Assembly: GCF_052324685.1 (NCBI RefSeq)
Contig: NC_135220.1
Span: 2,710,716 to 2,774,715 of the forward strand
From: Brachyhypopomus gauderio
Lineage: Eukaryota; Chordata; Actinopteri; Gymnotiformes; Hypopomidae
Length of the DNA stretch: 64,000 nucleotides
Direction: 5' to 3'
Within the stretch, counting starts at the first letter, position 1. Each line of letters begins with the position of its first letter. Below are positions 30,001-40,408 of the stretch, piece after piece. A program made the translations under genes and the position numbers. The notes beneath the pieces are model-generated. The model saw only the letters and a list, made by a program, of their open reading frames with translations, made no database searches and was not told the origin of the DNA.

Positions 30001-33000
30001 CGGACTGACACAGAGCTCTGGGACCAAGCCACGCCCACCCCACCAGCTTCCCAGCGTTTTCAAACAAGTCGGAACGCGGTGGTTCTGTTTCACAGTAGCA
30101 TGTAAACTAAGTTTTACCATAAAAGTTTATACAAAGGTTATAATTAATTGGTAAATGGTTTGTAGATATTGCAAATGTACACTATATAATAACTACATTA
30201 AGCATGGCAGTTAATATTTAGCACACTTCACCAGCGCGAGCTTTTAAAAATTTTAGTGAACTGGATGCAGGCATGAAAATCTGTCACCTTGCGGCGAAAT
30301 TCGCCGTTTTGAAGTTTTCATATTTTGCGGTAAAACAAACTCTTGTGAAAAATAGGTAGATAGTAAAATAAGAAACAAGATTTTTTTGTAGTTCTAAATG
30401 ATGAACCCTGGTATTTTTTACACTCATTTTTGCCGCAGATGTTATTTATTGGTTCATTAAGATGTAATGGTTTTGACTGAGCCATCTGAAATGGCGAAAG
30501 CGGCTCGCGTTTACGGATCTGGCTCCATATATTGACAAGACAGGTCAATATTTTTCAGCGCGACATTACCGTGAGAGAAGTCAACAGGGAAGAGCGTGTT
30601 TAAAGCTAGCCTTTAAATTATTTTTAATTTAATCGCTGCTGTAGCTTCTGTCACCGTTTTGCTACATTCACAATAGTAGCGACTAGTTACTCGCTCCTCC
30701 TGGATCATTCGCTAGCGTCCCCGCGGGTCTAAAGTGAGAAGGAAACTAATCCGCACTCTGCGTTTCAATGGACTACTCTTCTTACTCCCACTCCTCCAAG
30801 TTAAAATCTTTTTGTTTTTATCTCTGAGTCGGACAGTGTCTGAATGTCATGTCTGACATGTATTATGTTTAGTATCTCTATGTTCAATGGTTCAATGAAT
30901 ATTGTTCACTTCTTAATAAAATATGGACAGCACAAGATGCATGTGATGTGTGTGGTACCTGCAGAACACTGAAAAACTGTGAGTGAACAAAGCTGGTTGT
31001 ATATAGGGTGGCCACTTTTCAGTATTGCTTTAATTTTGGTATTTGGCTTTAATTTTGGTATTTTTACTATTATGGATTTTACTATATTTGGCATCACCTC
31101 TCGTACACCAGCTGCCCCCCACCCCCCGTCCGTCGCCATACCAGATATTGCAAATACTCATATTTCTTCCACACATCAATGTTCTCTCCATCCAGTTCAC
31201 TAAAATTTTAAAAAGCTCGTGCTGGTGAGCATGCTTAATGTAGTGATTATACAGTGTACATCTGCAATATCTACAGACCATTTAGCAATTAATTATAAAC
31301 TTCGTATAAACTTTAATGGTAAAACTCAGTTTACATGCTGCTGTGAAACAGAACCACCGCGTTCCGCCATGTTTGAAAACGCTGGGAAGCTGGTGGGCGT
31401 GGCTTGGTCCCAGAGGCGGTCTCAGAGCTCTGTGTCAGTCCGGAATCAGTGACCAATGGAGATTGCAGAGGAACGCCTTCATCTAAGACCCTCCCACACG
31501 TGAAATGTGTTCCAAAAGTCAGAAGCAAAATATGAAGCAGAAGCAAAAACTTGTCAAAATGCAAACGAAAATAAGTTTCAAATAACCAATTATATAAAAA
31601 ATATATACTTTTGATATATTTTTTTCTGTTTTGCATTCATACTTTCTGCTCTTGGATTTACTTTTGCTTTTGTGGAACTATTGAAACAAAAACCACACCA
31701 TAACTAATGAAGGGGAAAATGGACAAAATGAACTGTCACACGCCTCTGATAACGTATCATTGCATTATCCACCAAGAAGCTTTGTGTGGGAAGGTACTGG
31801 GGATGGATGACGTGACCACGGTCATGAAAACGGTGACCTTCATCCGGGCGCGTAGCCTGAATCACCGTCAGTTCCAGATGTTTTTGCAGGAGATGGGCTC
31901 GGAGCACGGGGATGTGCTGTACCTACAGAAGTGCTGTGGCCAAGTAGGAGCAAAGTCCTCCAGCGATTTCTTTTACGTTTGTTTATATGTCACTGAAATG
32001 TGCAAAAATTCGACTCTTTTCACAACACTGTATATCAGTGGCGGATCCTGGTCCTTCAAGGAGGGGAAGCTCAATTTCGGCCTACATCATAAAATGTGTC
32101 GGTTTATTTATACGTAAATTCTACCCGTTCATTTTCAAGAAAATGTTCTGTGACCCTGTTGTACCAACAAGAAACGTTTCTTTCTTCGTTTCTTTTAATG
32201 AAGAAAATGCCGCTAAGAGGATTAGGAAAATCTCCGGTTCAACTCAAAACAGAATGAATATTTAAAAAATTAAAATTAAACGCTCCCGCGGATGTTTACA
32301 CCAAAAGATCGCTGATTCGCTCATTTCGCTGTCAATCAAAAAGGGATTCAGCCTCAGACAGATCATCCAATCATCATGCAGAAGCTGAGCGTCCGGGCCA
32401 GCCCATAGACCCCCAGAGACGCTGAGCGTCCGATGGGCGGGACAAAGCCCAGCATTTATCCAATGGCTCATCTCATTTCACTGCACTCTTTGAACTCTGT
32501 AGAGTTCTGTAGCTCAGCGTCCACAGCGTTTAAAGCACCGTGAAGCTGCGGGACTAGGAAAGCCGTGTTGTTACCAGTGATAAGAAGCTGATTCTGAACA
32601 AACGTTGAGCGCGTTGTAGCGCATATTTAGTCAATGACATGTACACACAACAGTATATGGTTGATCACTTATTTTTTGACATTTTAGGGGAAGCTGAGCT
32701 TCCCTTGCAGTCTTAGAGCAATCGCAACTGCTGTATATCCATGAAGTATCTACAATGTTTACAACACATACCTCCATTTTGATTTTCTCCAGGTGGTGCA
32801 CCACTGGTGGATTTGCAATTGAAGTCTTGCGCTGCCCCTGCTGAGTGCATCAATGGGAGTTTAAACCTGGGAATTGTGAAAACAGTTCTGGGTACTAAAT
32901 GCTGCAAAACGGATCTCTGCAACAGCCAAACAGTATCAGGTAAAACCTTTCAAAGAAGAAGGAAGATTGACCATGTTATTTAGTCTTTATACTTTCCAAA

Positions 33001-33973
33001 CTGAATATATAGTGAAAGACATTTTAGTCACTGACGAGATGCCCTGTAGACATTATAGACATATAAAACTAAGGTCAGTGGTATATTGTTAATGTGCTTA
33101 CATGTTCTAACACATTTACTTTGATAGCAGTTTGAAAAGTTTCTAAATTCTTTACTGCAAATTGTGTGAAAGTAATTAGGATTAAGAAACAATTTTGTAA
33201 ATTGACATTTTATGGTCAAAAATTTGCTGACCCAAATGTTGAACTTGTGTTAAGCTCTACCAGATAAACCTCCCAATGGGAAACACTGCTACACCTGTGA
33301 TGGTCACACCTGCTCAGGAACCATCACATGTGAGGGAGATGAAAATCAATGTATCAGCACATCAGGTGAAAATGTCTTTATGTTCTTAATCTCCAAATGT
33401 TAGTGTAATGACACAAGCATGGTGCAATCAGAGATGTTGAGTAGATCGATCTTTATAAAAAGGGCTTGTGCAATTAAGATTTACAGCTTCACGTAACACA
33501 AATGAGGAACAAACTACTCCTAGCAGCAAGAGGAGTTTATTCACACAGGCAGGCTGTATCCCAAATGTTCAAAGATAAGAGGGCGCTCCTCTTACTTATA
33601 CATACACAGACCAGCCCTATGCGTGCAAGCAACAGGGTGGGCTCAATGAGGCTAGTCTAACATATGTAATATATTCTACCATATATGGAAACAAATGCAT
33701 TCTCCTCAAGTGGGCTTTGTGAAGACAGAACATAATTCATACATATGCAGCATATCAGACAGGAAGCACAGCACCTGGAGAGGAAATGATAAGCCGTCTC
33801 TGGTACACACACAGAGAACATACAGGAGAAGGGGGAAAGGTGTCAAATAGGGTGTCAGGGGTCACAGAGAACATTAGAGGACACAATGTTCAGAGTTACA
33901 GCAAACATAAGAAGATAAAATATTCCTTCACATACGGACAACGTGAGAATGACAAGGCATGACGACAAATATA

Positions 33974-34064
<91 letters not shown>

Positions 34065-34509
34065 GTAGTAGGGTTTGTATAAATATGGAAAAAATAGATT
34101 ACAATTTACATTGTTATCGTATCGATGAATAATGCAGTTTGCACATGTACACTGAGGAGTCAGTGATGGATGAATAAATGATACTTCTAGGCTCATCAGA
34201 TGTCTGCTGATTATTTCAAAACATTAATATACATATGACAAATACCACAATCTCACTCTCATTTTTCACCCTTTAACACCCCCCCCCCCCCCCCCCCCCC
34301 CCCCCGTAGTTGATGTAGGAGGTACAAAGACGGCTATGAAGGGATGTGCAACCAAAAGCTTTTGCGATGGGATTTCATCTCTCCAGCAGTCCGTGGGCAT
34401 GACGAAAATGAGCTGCTGTGTGGGGAACCTGTGTAACAGTGGAAACATGGTTAATCTGAGCTTCCTCCTCATGCTGGGACCTCTACTGCCCTCCTTCTTC
34501 TTCCACTGA
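27076..34509 (+). CDS. Ly6/uPAR-like two-domain protein, copy 2 (complete)
   Basis: Five exons: 27076-27124, 27403-27507, 32793-32939, 33264-33365 and 34310-34509. All junctions are GT...AG and phase 1. They total 201 codons including the stop. Residues 1-19 are a signal peptide ([19 protein letters not shown]). LU domain 1 spans about 20-93 (LKCYQCT to KCCKTDLCN). LU domain 2 spans about 104-178 ([10 protein letters not shown] to SCCVGNLCN). A hydrophobic tail ([14 protein letters not shown]) suggests GPI anchoring. Each domain is built from two exons, as usual in uPAR-like genes. The protein should be extracellular or on the cell surface; the ligand is unknown. Closest named fish relatives are uPAR-like or PLA2-inhibitor-like. 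Intron 2 is 5.3 kb, mostly transposons. Confidence 0.9.
27508..27763 (+). other. Start of intron 2 of Ly6 copy 2
   Basis: About 200 bp are related to the start of intron 2 of copy 3 (50631 onwards). No gene is seen. Confidence 0.5.
27764..27961 (-). repeat. Retrovirus-like LTR fragment in intron 2, split by a hAT element
   Basis: Relative of 26313-26520 in the same orientation. In the minus sense it has AATAAAAGG and catcaacgaacatgctgcg. It continues after the hAT element at 29050-29085. Confidence 0.5.
27954..29049. mobile_element. 1080-bp hAT non-autonomous element
   Basis: The element is 27962-29041. Ends: CACTGGCGTAGG and, read inward from the right, CAGAGGCGTAGC. The exact 8-bp target duplication is CTTTATAG (27954-27961, 29042-29049). 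The interior is largely two long inverted arms of roughly 300 bp or more: the segments near 28040-28150 and 28400-28560 reappear inverted at 28750-28975. It has no transposase. Confidence 0.9.
29150..31945 (+). pseudogene. hAT-type transposase relic (GTF2IRD2-like), split
   Basis: The reading gives [18 protein letters not shown] and [16 protein letters not shown], then [20 protein letters not shown] (29415-29480), then [17 protein letters not shown] up to 29663. It resumes at 31704 with [20 protein letters not shown] and [13 protein letters not shown]. This is the hAT transposase type domesticated in GTF2IRD2. Frameshifts, and a 2037-bp element at exactly 29667-31703, break it. It is a relic in intron 2 of Ly6 copy 2. 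Confidence 0.8.
29663..31707. mobile_element. 2037-bp element with about 550-bp inverted repeats
   Basis: The element is 29667-31703, ends TTATGG...CCATAA. The left arm (29667 to about 30265) is the inverted copy of the right arm (about 31165 to 31703); gtttcaatagttcc and gtgaactggatg are shared landmarks. It is flanked by CTAA (29663-29666, 31704-31707). Removing it restores the reading of the host hAT transposase gene. The middle (30270-31160) has no recognisable ORF. A 4-bp duplication with long TIRs would fit Sola or Academ-like elements, but I cannot classify it. Confidence 0.85.
32028..32738. mobile_element. 695-bp hAT non-autonomous element
   Basis: The element is 32036-32730, with ends CAGTGGCGGATCC and, read inward from the right, CAGTTGCGATTGC. 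The exact 8-bp target duplication is CTGTATAT. Copy 3's intron (56722-56745) shows the empty site. Confidence 0.9.
33513..33925. repeat. About 410-bp insertion in intron 4 of Ly6 copy 2
   Basis: Comparison with copy 3 (57490-57520) shows extra sequence between 'cttcacgtaaca' and 'acatacggacaa'. In the minus sense it contains a gaataaactcc poly(A)-like signal, so it may be an LTR fragment. I found no target duplication. Confidence 0.4.
33969..34059. repeat. (TA)n microsatellite
   Basis: Nearly pure TA repeats of about 90 bp. The 'IYIYIY' frames over it are not genes. Confidence 0.95.
34279..34305 (+). repeat. 27-nt C run at the exon 5 acceptor of Ly6 copy 2
   Basis: The run touches the acceptor (GTAG at 34306-34309). 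Copy 1 has 14 C here (139-152) and copy 3 only three. Confidence 0.9.
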
Positions 34510-34958
34510 GCTCATTTTGATAAATGGTTGTTCTGCAGAAACTGGTGTTTATTCCAGGAAAGATTAAATATGGAACAGGCATACAATGGTACAATCTTAC
34601 AATGTGGTATATTCTCTCCATTTCAACGTGTTCCTTTCATTTCATGTTAATGTGTTGTATTTCCTTCAGTTGTTTGGAACATCCAGTGAATAAACGGGGT
34701 CTTTCTCATCTACATGCTCTTCCAAAGCTCCTCTTTTCATATATGTGGAAGAAACTGAAGAACTGAATTTCATTCTGTTGTGTTTTCTCCCTTTTCCTGA
34801 ATGGACCACATCTAGTATTACAGATGTATAATTCAGAATGACAGCATTAGTTACTTAGGCTCCCCGGAGTTTCTAGGTTAATTAATTAGAGGTTCCTAAC
34901 CTAAGTGTGACAGTGTACATTCTACAATCTACATGCTCTTTCCAAAGCTCCTCTTTTC
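34510..34958 (+). other. 3' UTR and flank of Ly6 copy 2
   Basis: Poly(A) signal AATAAA at 34689-34694. The sequence is homologous to the 3' flanks of copies 1 and 3; homology continues after the solo LTR to about 35880. Confidence 0.6.
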
Positions 34959-35342
34959 TGTCACGGTGGGGAGGCCGAGCCGCCACCAGAGGGTGCGTGC
35001 ACCCACACACACACCCACACAGCACACGCCCCCGTGCACCAAACCACTCCCCAGGTCCCAATGACAGCAGTACTAGCACCTGTGGCCTATTATGTTTGCA
35101 CCCCTTTTAAGCCCACAGGTCGTGCGGTCCAGTGCTGCACATTGTATGAAGATATCGCCTTGCCTCACTGGATCTACTCTCTTCTACTGCCGTCTGATCT
35201 ACGTACTTGGTCTCATATTGAGCTCTGTTTTGCTGCTTCGCAGCCCATGCTACTTTTGTTACTTCATTATTTTAAGTATGGATAATAGAGTATGACATGC
35301 AGCCTTTGCCTCCTGCAGCCTCAGTCCCCGTGTCACATTTTC
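34954..35342 (+). mobile_element. Solo LTR (379 bp)
   Basis: 34959-35337, TGTCACGGTGGG...GTGTCACA, with exact 5-bp duplication TTTTC. Copies 1 and 3 show the empty site (atcttttcatatatgtggg). Confidence 0.88.
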
Positions 35343-36388
35343 AAATATGTGGGAGGAAATAATAACTGAATTTCATTCTGTTGTGTTTTCTCCCTTTTCC
35401 TGAATGGACCACAAACATCTAGTATTACAGATATATAGTACAGTATTATCACCCTTCAGAATGATGGCATTAGTCACTTAGGCTCCTCAGAGTTTCTAGG
35501 TTAATTAATTAAAACTCCCTAACCTAAGTGTATCAGTAAACATTTGTTATGCACTGTGAAAATATACAAGTGACAATGGGGTGACAACCCATTTTTTTCC
35601 TGTGAGAACCAGGGCCAAACTGAACAAACTTGCATTTAAGTTCCACATCAATCACACTCCTACAGGCTGGTCTCTTATTCTGACCAATTACAGCTTATCT
35701 GTTTTTTCAAATTTTCTAGTACATTTCCATAGTTCTATACGAGTAGATAAAATAAAGATAAAGAGAAACATTTCTGGAAAAAAAACTTGCTTTTATATTT
35801 ATTTATATAACAATTTAGTAATATTGGTCAGTCCAGCTCCACTCATCATGTGTGATCTAGTATGTGTAATGGGGCCACCACCCATCGGAGCTTACTATCA
35901 AACAGACTGATGGCACAATATATAAACAAATATAGCAAAGACATGTTGTGTGACCGATGTAATACATGACCATGGCAGCATGATCTCCCTCCCTGATCCA
36001 CATTCACTTCCATATAATCATGTCCACAGAAAGGTCATGCATGTGTTCATACATAGTCAAACACACCTGTGGTAAGATTTATGTCCATCACTTTTGTGTA
36101 ATATAAATGAGATCATGTTGTGGTGGTTTGCATTGGTGGGTGTCCCACAATCCTCTGTGTTAATGGGCAGCAGATCTGTTTGTGCCACTAAGTGAAGCCT
36201 GACAGCAGAAGCTAATGGAAGGACAGTGGGTGTCTGGGTCATACTGACAGTGGTCACCCATCCGGTCACTGTTTTTAGTGCTTCTCTTGATCCTGATTCT
36301 CATTGTGGCAGGATGAGAGGAGGGTTTGGTCAGCTACGTGGGGGCTTTGGGTAGTTCACCGTCAGTAGTATCAAAGAAGTGTCTGATT
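35343..36388. other. Flank of Ly6 copy 2, no gene seen
   Basis: Homology to the other copies' flanks ends near 35880. From there to 36388 I see nothing I can name. Confidence 0.35.
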
Positions 36389-38041
36389 CTAGGTAGGGAT
36401 AGGTATGGGATTGCTTTCCTTTTTTATGCTGACGATTGCCAAATCTACTTGCCCCTAAAAAAGAAGGATATCTGTCCCATAAAAAACCTTCTGGCATGTC
36501 AAGGTGATATTAGAGCCTGGTTGGCATTGAATTTTTTAAATTTTAATGAAAAGAAGACGGAAGTAATGATGTTTGGACCCAGTGGCCCCTGTTGCTTATT
36601 TTAAACCGATTACACAGGTCAACAACAACAAAAAAATTTACTGGTGTCCAAAATATTTTAATGAATTTGGGGTATTTTTGGGGTGCTGATTCTGAATATG
36701 CTATCAGTTTTGCCAGATTGGCTCAAGTGTTTGAGATTTTTGGTATCTTATTTATAGCACTTGTTGGTAAATGCGACGCATCATCTCATTAATTTCTTGG
36801 GATTAGTACTTGAACTGAGCAGTTCTCAATATAGTTTTTTGTTAATTAGTGTTCTAAAAGTTTGTTCATAGCTTGATTTTTGCACTAACTTTATGTTGTT
36901 GTCTGTTTTCCAGTGAAAAGCATGAACTCATCAAGAAGAAGTTGTCTTAACGATCCAGACACATTCTGTTACATTTGTGGTGAATATACACTGCAAAAAC
37001 ATAGAAGAAACATAACAGACTTCATAAAAAAAGTGTATTTGGCCTATTTTAGATAAAATAAAATAAAGTTAATGCGCGTGTAGCAAATTACGTCTTTTTT
37101 TTTTACACATTTCACGAAAAATCTCAAAAACTTGAGCCAATCTGGAAAAACTGATGACATATTCAGAATCAGCACCCCAAAGTTACCCTAAATTCGTTGA
37201 AATATCTTTGGCCCCAAAAATGCTGTTGACCTGTGTTATCACTGATCTTGGGTTTAAACTCGACAGTGATTTTAAATTGGACAGCCAAGTCAAAGCTGTG
37301 GTTAAGTCCAGTTTTTATTATTTGAGGCGATTGGCTCCAGTGAAATCTTTTCTCCCTAGGCACCACCTTGAAACAGTGATCCATGCTTTTATTTCAACCC
37401 GTCTGGATTACTGTAATTCTCTGTATTTGGGAGTTAACCAATCACTTCTCTCACGTCTGCAGCTGGTCCAAAATGCTGCTGCCTGATTTTTGACAGGAAC
37501 AAAAAAGAGAGAGCACATCACTCCTGTCCTGGTGTCACTTCATTGGCTGCCTGTTTATTTTAGAGTTCATTTTAAAATTCTTATGTTTGTTTTGAAATCG
37601 TTCCATAATCTTGCACCGCCTTACCTCTCTGAGCTTCTTCACCTCTACTTACCTTGCCGGTCTCTCAGATCAGCAGACCAGCTGCTACTGAAAGTACCGA
37701 GATCTAAAAGGAAGGGGACAGGGCCTTTTCTGTGGCTGCACCTAGATTATGGAATGACTTGCCTTTGCAGGTTAGAGAAGCCCCTTCACTTACCATTTTT
37801 TTTAAAGTCCGGCTTAAAAACCAACTGTTTTCCTTGGCTTTCAAACCTAGCGAAACTTAGTGGTAAATTGTTAACGTCTGTCTATTGTTATTTATTGTTA
37901 TCTTACTGTGTTGCTTTCTTAATCGTTTTTAAATTGTTATTTACTTATCTGTTTACTATTTCTATTTTGTACAGCACTTTGTGTCAGCTGTTGTTGTTTA
38001 AAAGTGCTTTATAAATAAAGATGGTATGGTATGGTATGGTA
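36389..38041 (+). pseudogene. L2-clade LINE, 5'-truncated, ORF2 fragment
   Basis: The first part holds the RT catalytic region (FYADDCQIYLPL, 36420-36465, then KKTEVMMFGPSG). After the element at 36613-37235 it resumes at ITDLGFKLD and continues with SFYYLRRLAPVKSFLP, HAFISTRLDYCNSLYLG, QLVQNAAA and HITPVLVSLHWLPV, the conserved post-RT part of L2 LINEs, with frameshifts and stops. The 3' end (gtgctttataaataaag) is followed by (ATGGT)n, the typical L2 tail. Confidence 0.88.
36610..37238. mobile_element. 623-bp TIR element with TTA duplication
   Basis: The element is 36613-37235 with ends CACAGGTCAACA...TGTTGACCTGTG, terminal inverted repeats of about 165 bp, and TTA on both sides. The middle has an acceptor (ttttccag, 36914) followed by an open stretch that encodes SCLNDPDTFCYICGEYTL. 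The 3-bp duplication would fit PIF/Harbinger-like elements; the family is not certain. Confidence 0.8.
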
Positions 38042-38580
38042 GTAACATAATACAGGAAGATGATAAAATCCTGCACCTAACATCTGGAGTCATGCAAAAG
38101 GTTTGGCTAGGATGTATTAACCAACCAACCACTATGATCTAATAATACCCTACTACTATGCTCATGACCCATCGTCTCAACTACCCAGTACTACTAAGAA
38201 ACTACTGCGATGACGAGATAGATTTCACACACCCTATGCACACACTAGTTGCTTGAACAGAACACAGCAGCAGCTACAGTCTGATACTGGCTCGACAAGG
38301 ATCCAGAAGCAAAGCGCACTATGTTCATGGTCCATTGCCTCAACTGCCAAGTACTCAGAATCAGAATCTGGGCCCAGTGTTAAAGCACCGAAAACCCAGA
38401 GCGGCGGCAGACGTAAACGTAGACGCGCCACCTTCACAGAATGAGGGAGAAACATAGAAAGATAACACCAGGAGGAGACAAAAAAATATGACCACAGATT
38501 ATTCTCGCAAACGGGACAACAGTCTGTGTGCATGCAAAAAATCCCCATAGCACATACAGCATTGATAACACAGACAGTAA
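38042..38580. other. No feature recognised
   Basis: Apart from the L2 tail, I see no gene or clear repeat here. Confidence 0.3.
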
Positions 38581-39494
38581 GCAGTGAGCAGGGTACCCGC
38601 AAGTCCTTAAAAAGTCTTAAAATGTCTTAAATTTAGTTTTACATATTCAAGGTCTTAAAATGTCTTAAAATATCTGGAATTTTAGGAGGAGAGGCATTAA
38701 ATAAGTGTGTTGCTCAGTTTTTCTGTTTTATTTTACCGATGTATATTCCACAATAATTATCATTTCCGCAACGGCCGTATACTCCGCCTGCCTAACAGGT
38801 GGAAACAGCAGATGCTTTAGCTGCCTAGCAAGCTGCTTTTCTTATTTGAGGGCTGCGGCGGGAACAACAATACAAGGCTCCGATGCAGACATGGGTAAAT
38901 GTCCATTCAGTGAAGTGGCTGGAGGATGAAAAATATTGTGGCTGGCTGAAATCTTCCAGTGCTTTGTATGAGGCGCGTTGTGAACTGTAAAGCGCTGTAA
39001 AGCGCTGGATTCTCATATGAAATCTGAAAAACACAAGGGATATGATAGCACTCGTAATAGTAATATGCATATCGAGTCATTCGCTGCTAACTGCAGTTTA
39101 GCTTTAAGTGCCAAAAATGATTTGTCTACTGTGTAGGGCGACCAAACATCCGTATTTCCCGGGACATATTTCACGTCCTGTCCCGGGTTTTTTTTAAAGT
39201 GAAGAAATGTCCTGGTTTTTTAATTACCTTCATAGGACCATTACAATGCCGACAATGACGTAATCGCGGTGGCTCCGCCCCTGTGCGAGGTCCCCGCGTG
39301 CTGTTGCTTTGCGAGGTCGTGCACCCCCCCCTCAACAATTTACACTCACCACCCCCTCCAGGTTCAAATCTTACTCCAAGCGATCTTGAAAAGTTGGCAA
39401 CCCTGGTATTATTTTTTCTTGTGAGAAGTCTTAAAAAGGTCTTAAAAGTAATTAAATTTGAGATTTAAAAATGTGCAGATACCCTGGCAGTGAG
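38581..39494. mobile_element. 898-bp hAT non-autonomous element
   Basis: 38589-39486. Ends CAGGGTACCCGC and, read inward from the right, CAGGGTATCTGC, with aagtcttaaaa repeats near both ends. Exact 8-bp duplication GCAGTGAG. It contains a second repeat at about 39135-39405 (tagggcgaccaaac...gttggcaaccctg). Confidence 0.88.
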
Positions 39495-39684
39495 AGGCGT
39501 GATCCATTCAGATAGGGAGGGGGGGCCAGAGGCCTGGCACAGAGTTTTTGTGTCAAAGTTTGCGGTGAAAGGCGAGAGCTATCTCTGACAGTCTCCGTGT
39601 GTGGGGTAGGAGCAGGTAACCAATACGACAACCTTCCAGGAGAGATTTGTTTGGGCGCCAATGCAAATAAGAAGAATGAAGAAT

Positions 39685-40317
39685 TTAGCAAGGAGCTCGT
39701 CCTTGGGAATTTGACCACACAAACTCTTCTTTAGGGCAGCGGTCTCCCAACAGATCCATCTTCACACGTAGAGCATTGATTCCATCCGCGATCACCTCCA
39801 AGCTTTTACCAACAGTCACAGTCTGTGTTCCAACAGCTCTACCCACCGCATCAATCATGTTGGGCACTTGACGTGGACGTTCAATGACTGACTCCACTTT
39901 ATCAATTTTCCGATACACCAGGGCAATGCCTAATCCAATCAGCAGAGCCACCGCAATCAAAGTTCCAAATAAGAACACGTCCTCAACATCTTCCAGGAAG
40001 AGAGGTGCAAGACACAAACGCCAGGTCCCCCATGATGTGAACGTACCGTCCGGGCATGTGGGTTCTCCCGCACCATGACTCCTCGTGGAAAAAATAGTGT
40101 CAATACTCAGACCACCACACAAATCTGGACTGACCTTCAGAACGAAGTGACAAGGACACACACAATGCCTTGCAAGCTTTTCATTGGGGTCATCAGGAAG
40201 GCACCTCCCTTTGTTGGTGTTTCGATGAATTGATCCCCTAACACCACCAGAAGGCTCATCAGTGGAGTCTGGCGTCCCAGACCCACCCCCCTCCAAGCTC
40301 ACAATGTAGCCCATCAC
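39685..40317 (-). CDS. Unrecognised ORF with one transmembrane segment
   Basis: 210 codons. The N-terminal part probably overlaps the 3' UTR of the adjoining LINE. The C-terminal half has a Cys-rich stretch (CVCPCHFVLKVSPDLCGG), a strong membrane helix (FLFGTLIAVALLIGLGIALV), then a basic/amphipathic tail (LEVIADGINALRVKMDLLG). It may be a composite of unrelated sequences or part of a real exon. I cannot name it. Confidence 0.3.
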   Translation of the reverse strand: MMGYIVSLEGGGSGTPDSTDEPSGGVRGSIHRNTNKGRCLPDDPNEKLARHCVCPCHFVLKVSPDLCGGLSIDTIFSTRSHGAGEPTCPDGTFTSWGTWRLCLAPLFLEDVEDVFLFGTLIAVALLIGLGIALVYRKIDKVESVIERPRQVPNMIDAVGRAVGTQTVTVGKSLEVIADGINALRVKMDLLGDRCPKEEFVWSNSQGRAPC

Positions 40318-40408
40318 AAGATTTTGCTACCGCATGCTTGTGGAAGGCACTTGCTAACAACCTTGCTACCCATATCCCAACATCACACACACCAAACAAT
40401 TTATCTCT

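Noticed and set aside
27076..34509. Whether the Ly6 genes could be three-finger toxin genes
   Set aside because: Two LU domains, a C-terminal anchor-like tail and the exon structure fit uPAR/Ly6-type surface proteins; nothing indicates a venom toxin.
36057..36269. Minus ORF (70 codons) in the flank of Ly6 copy 2
   Set aside because: No recognisable motif, no splice context, no second copy to support it.
39135..39405. A separate nested MITE (tagggcgaccaaac to gttggcaaccctg) with its own target duplication
   Set aside because: The ends look inverted, but I could not find matching flanks; kept only as a note within the 898-bp hAT element.
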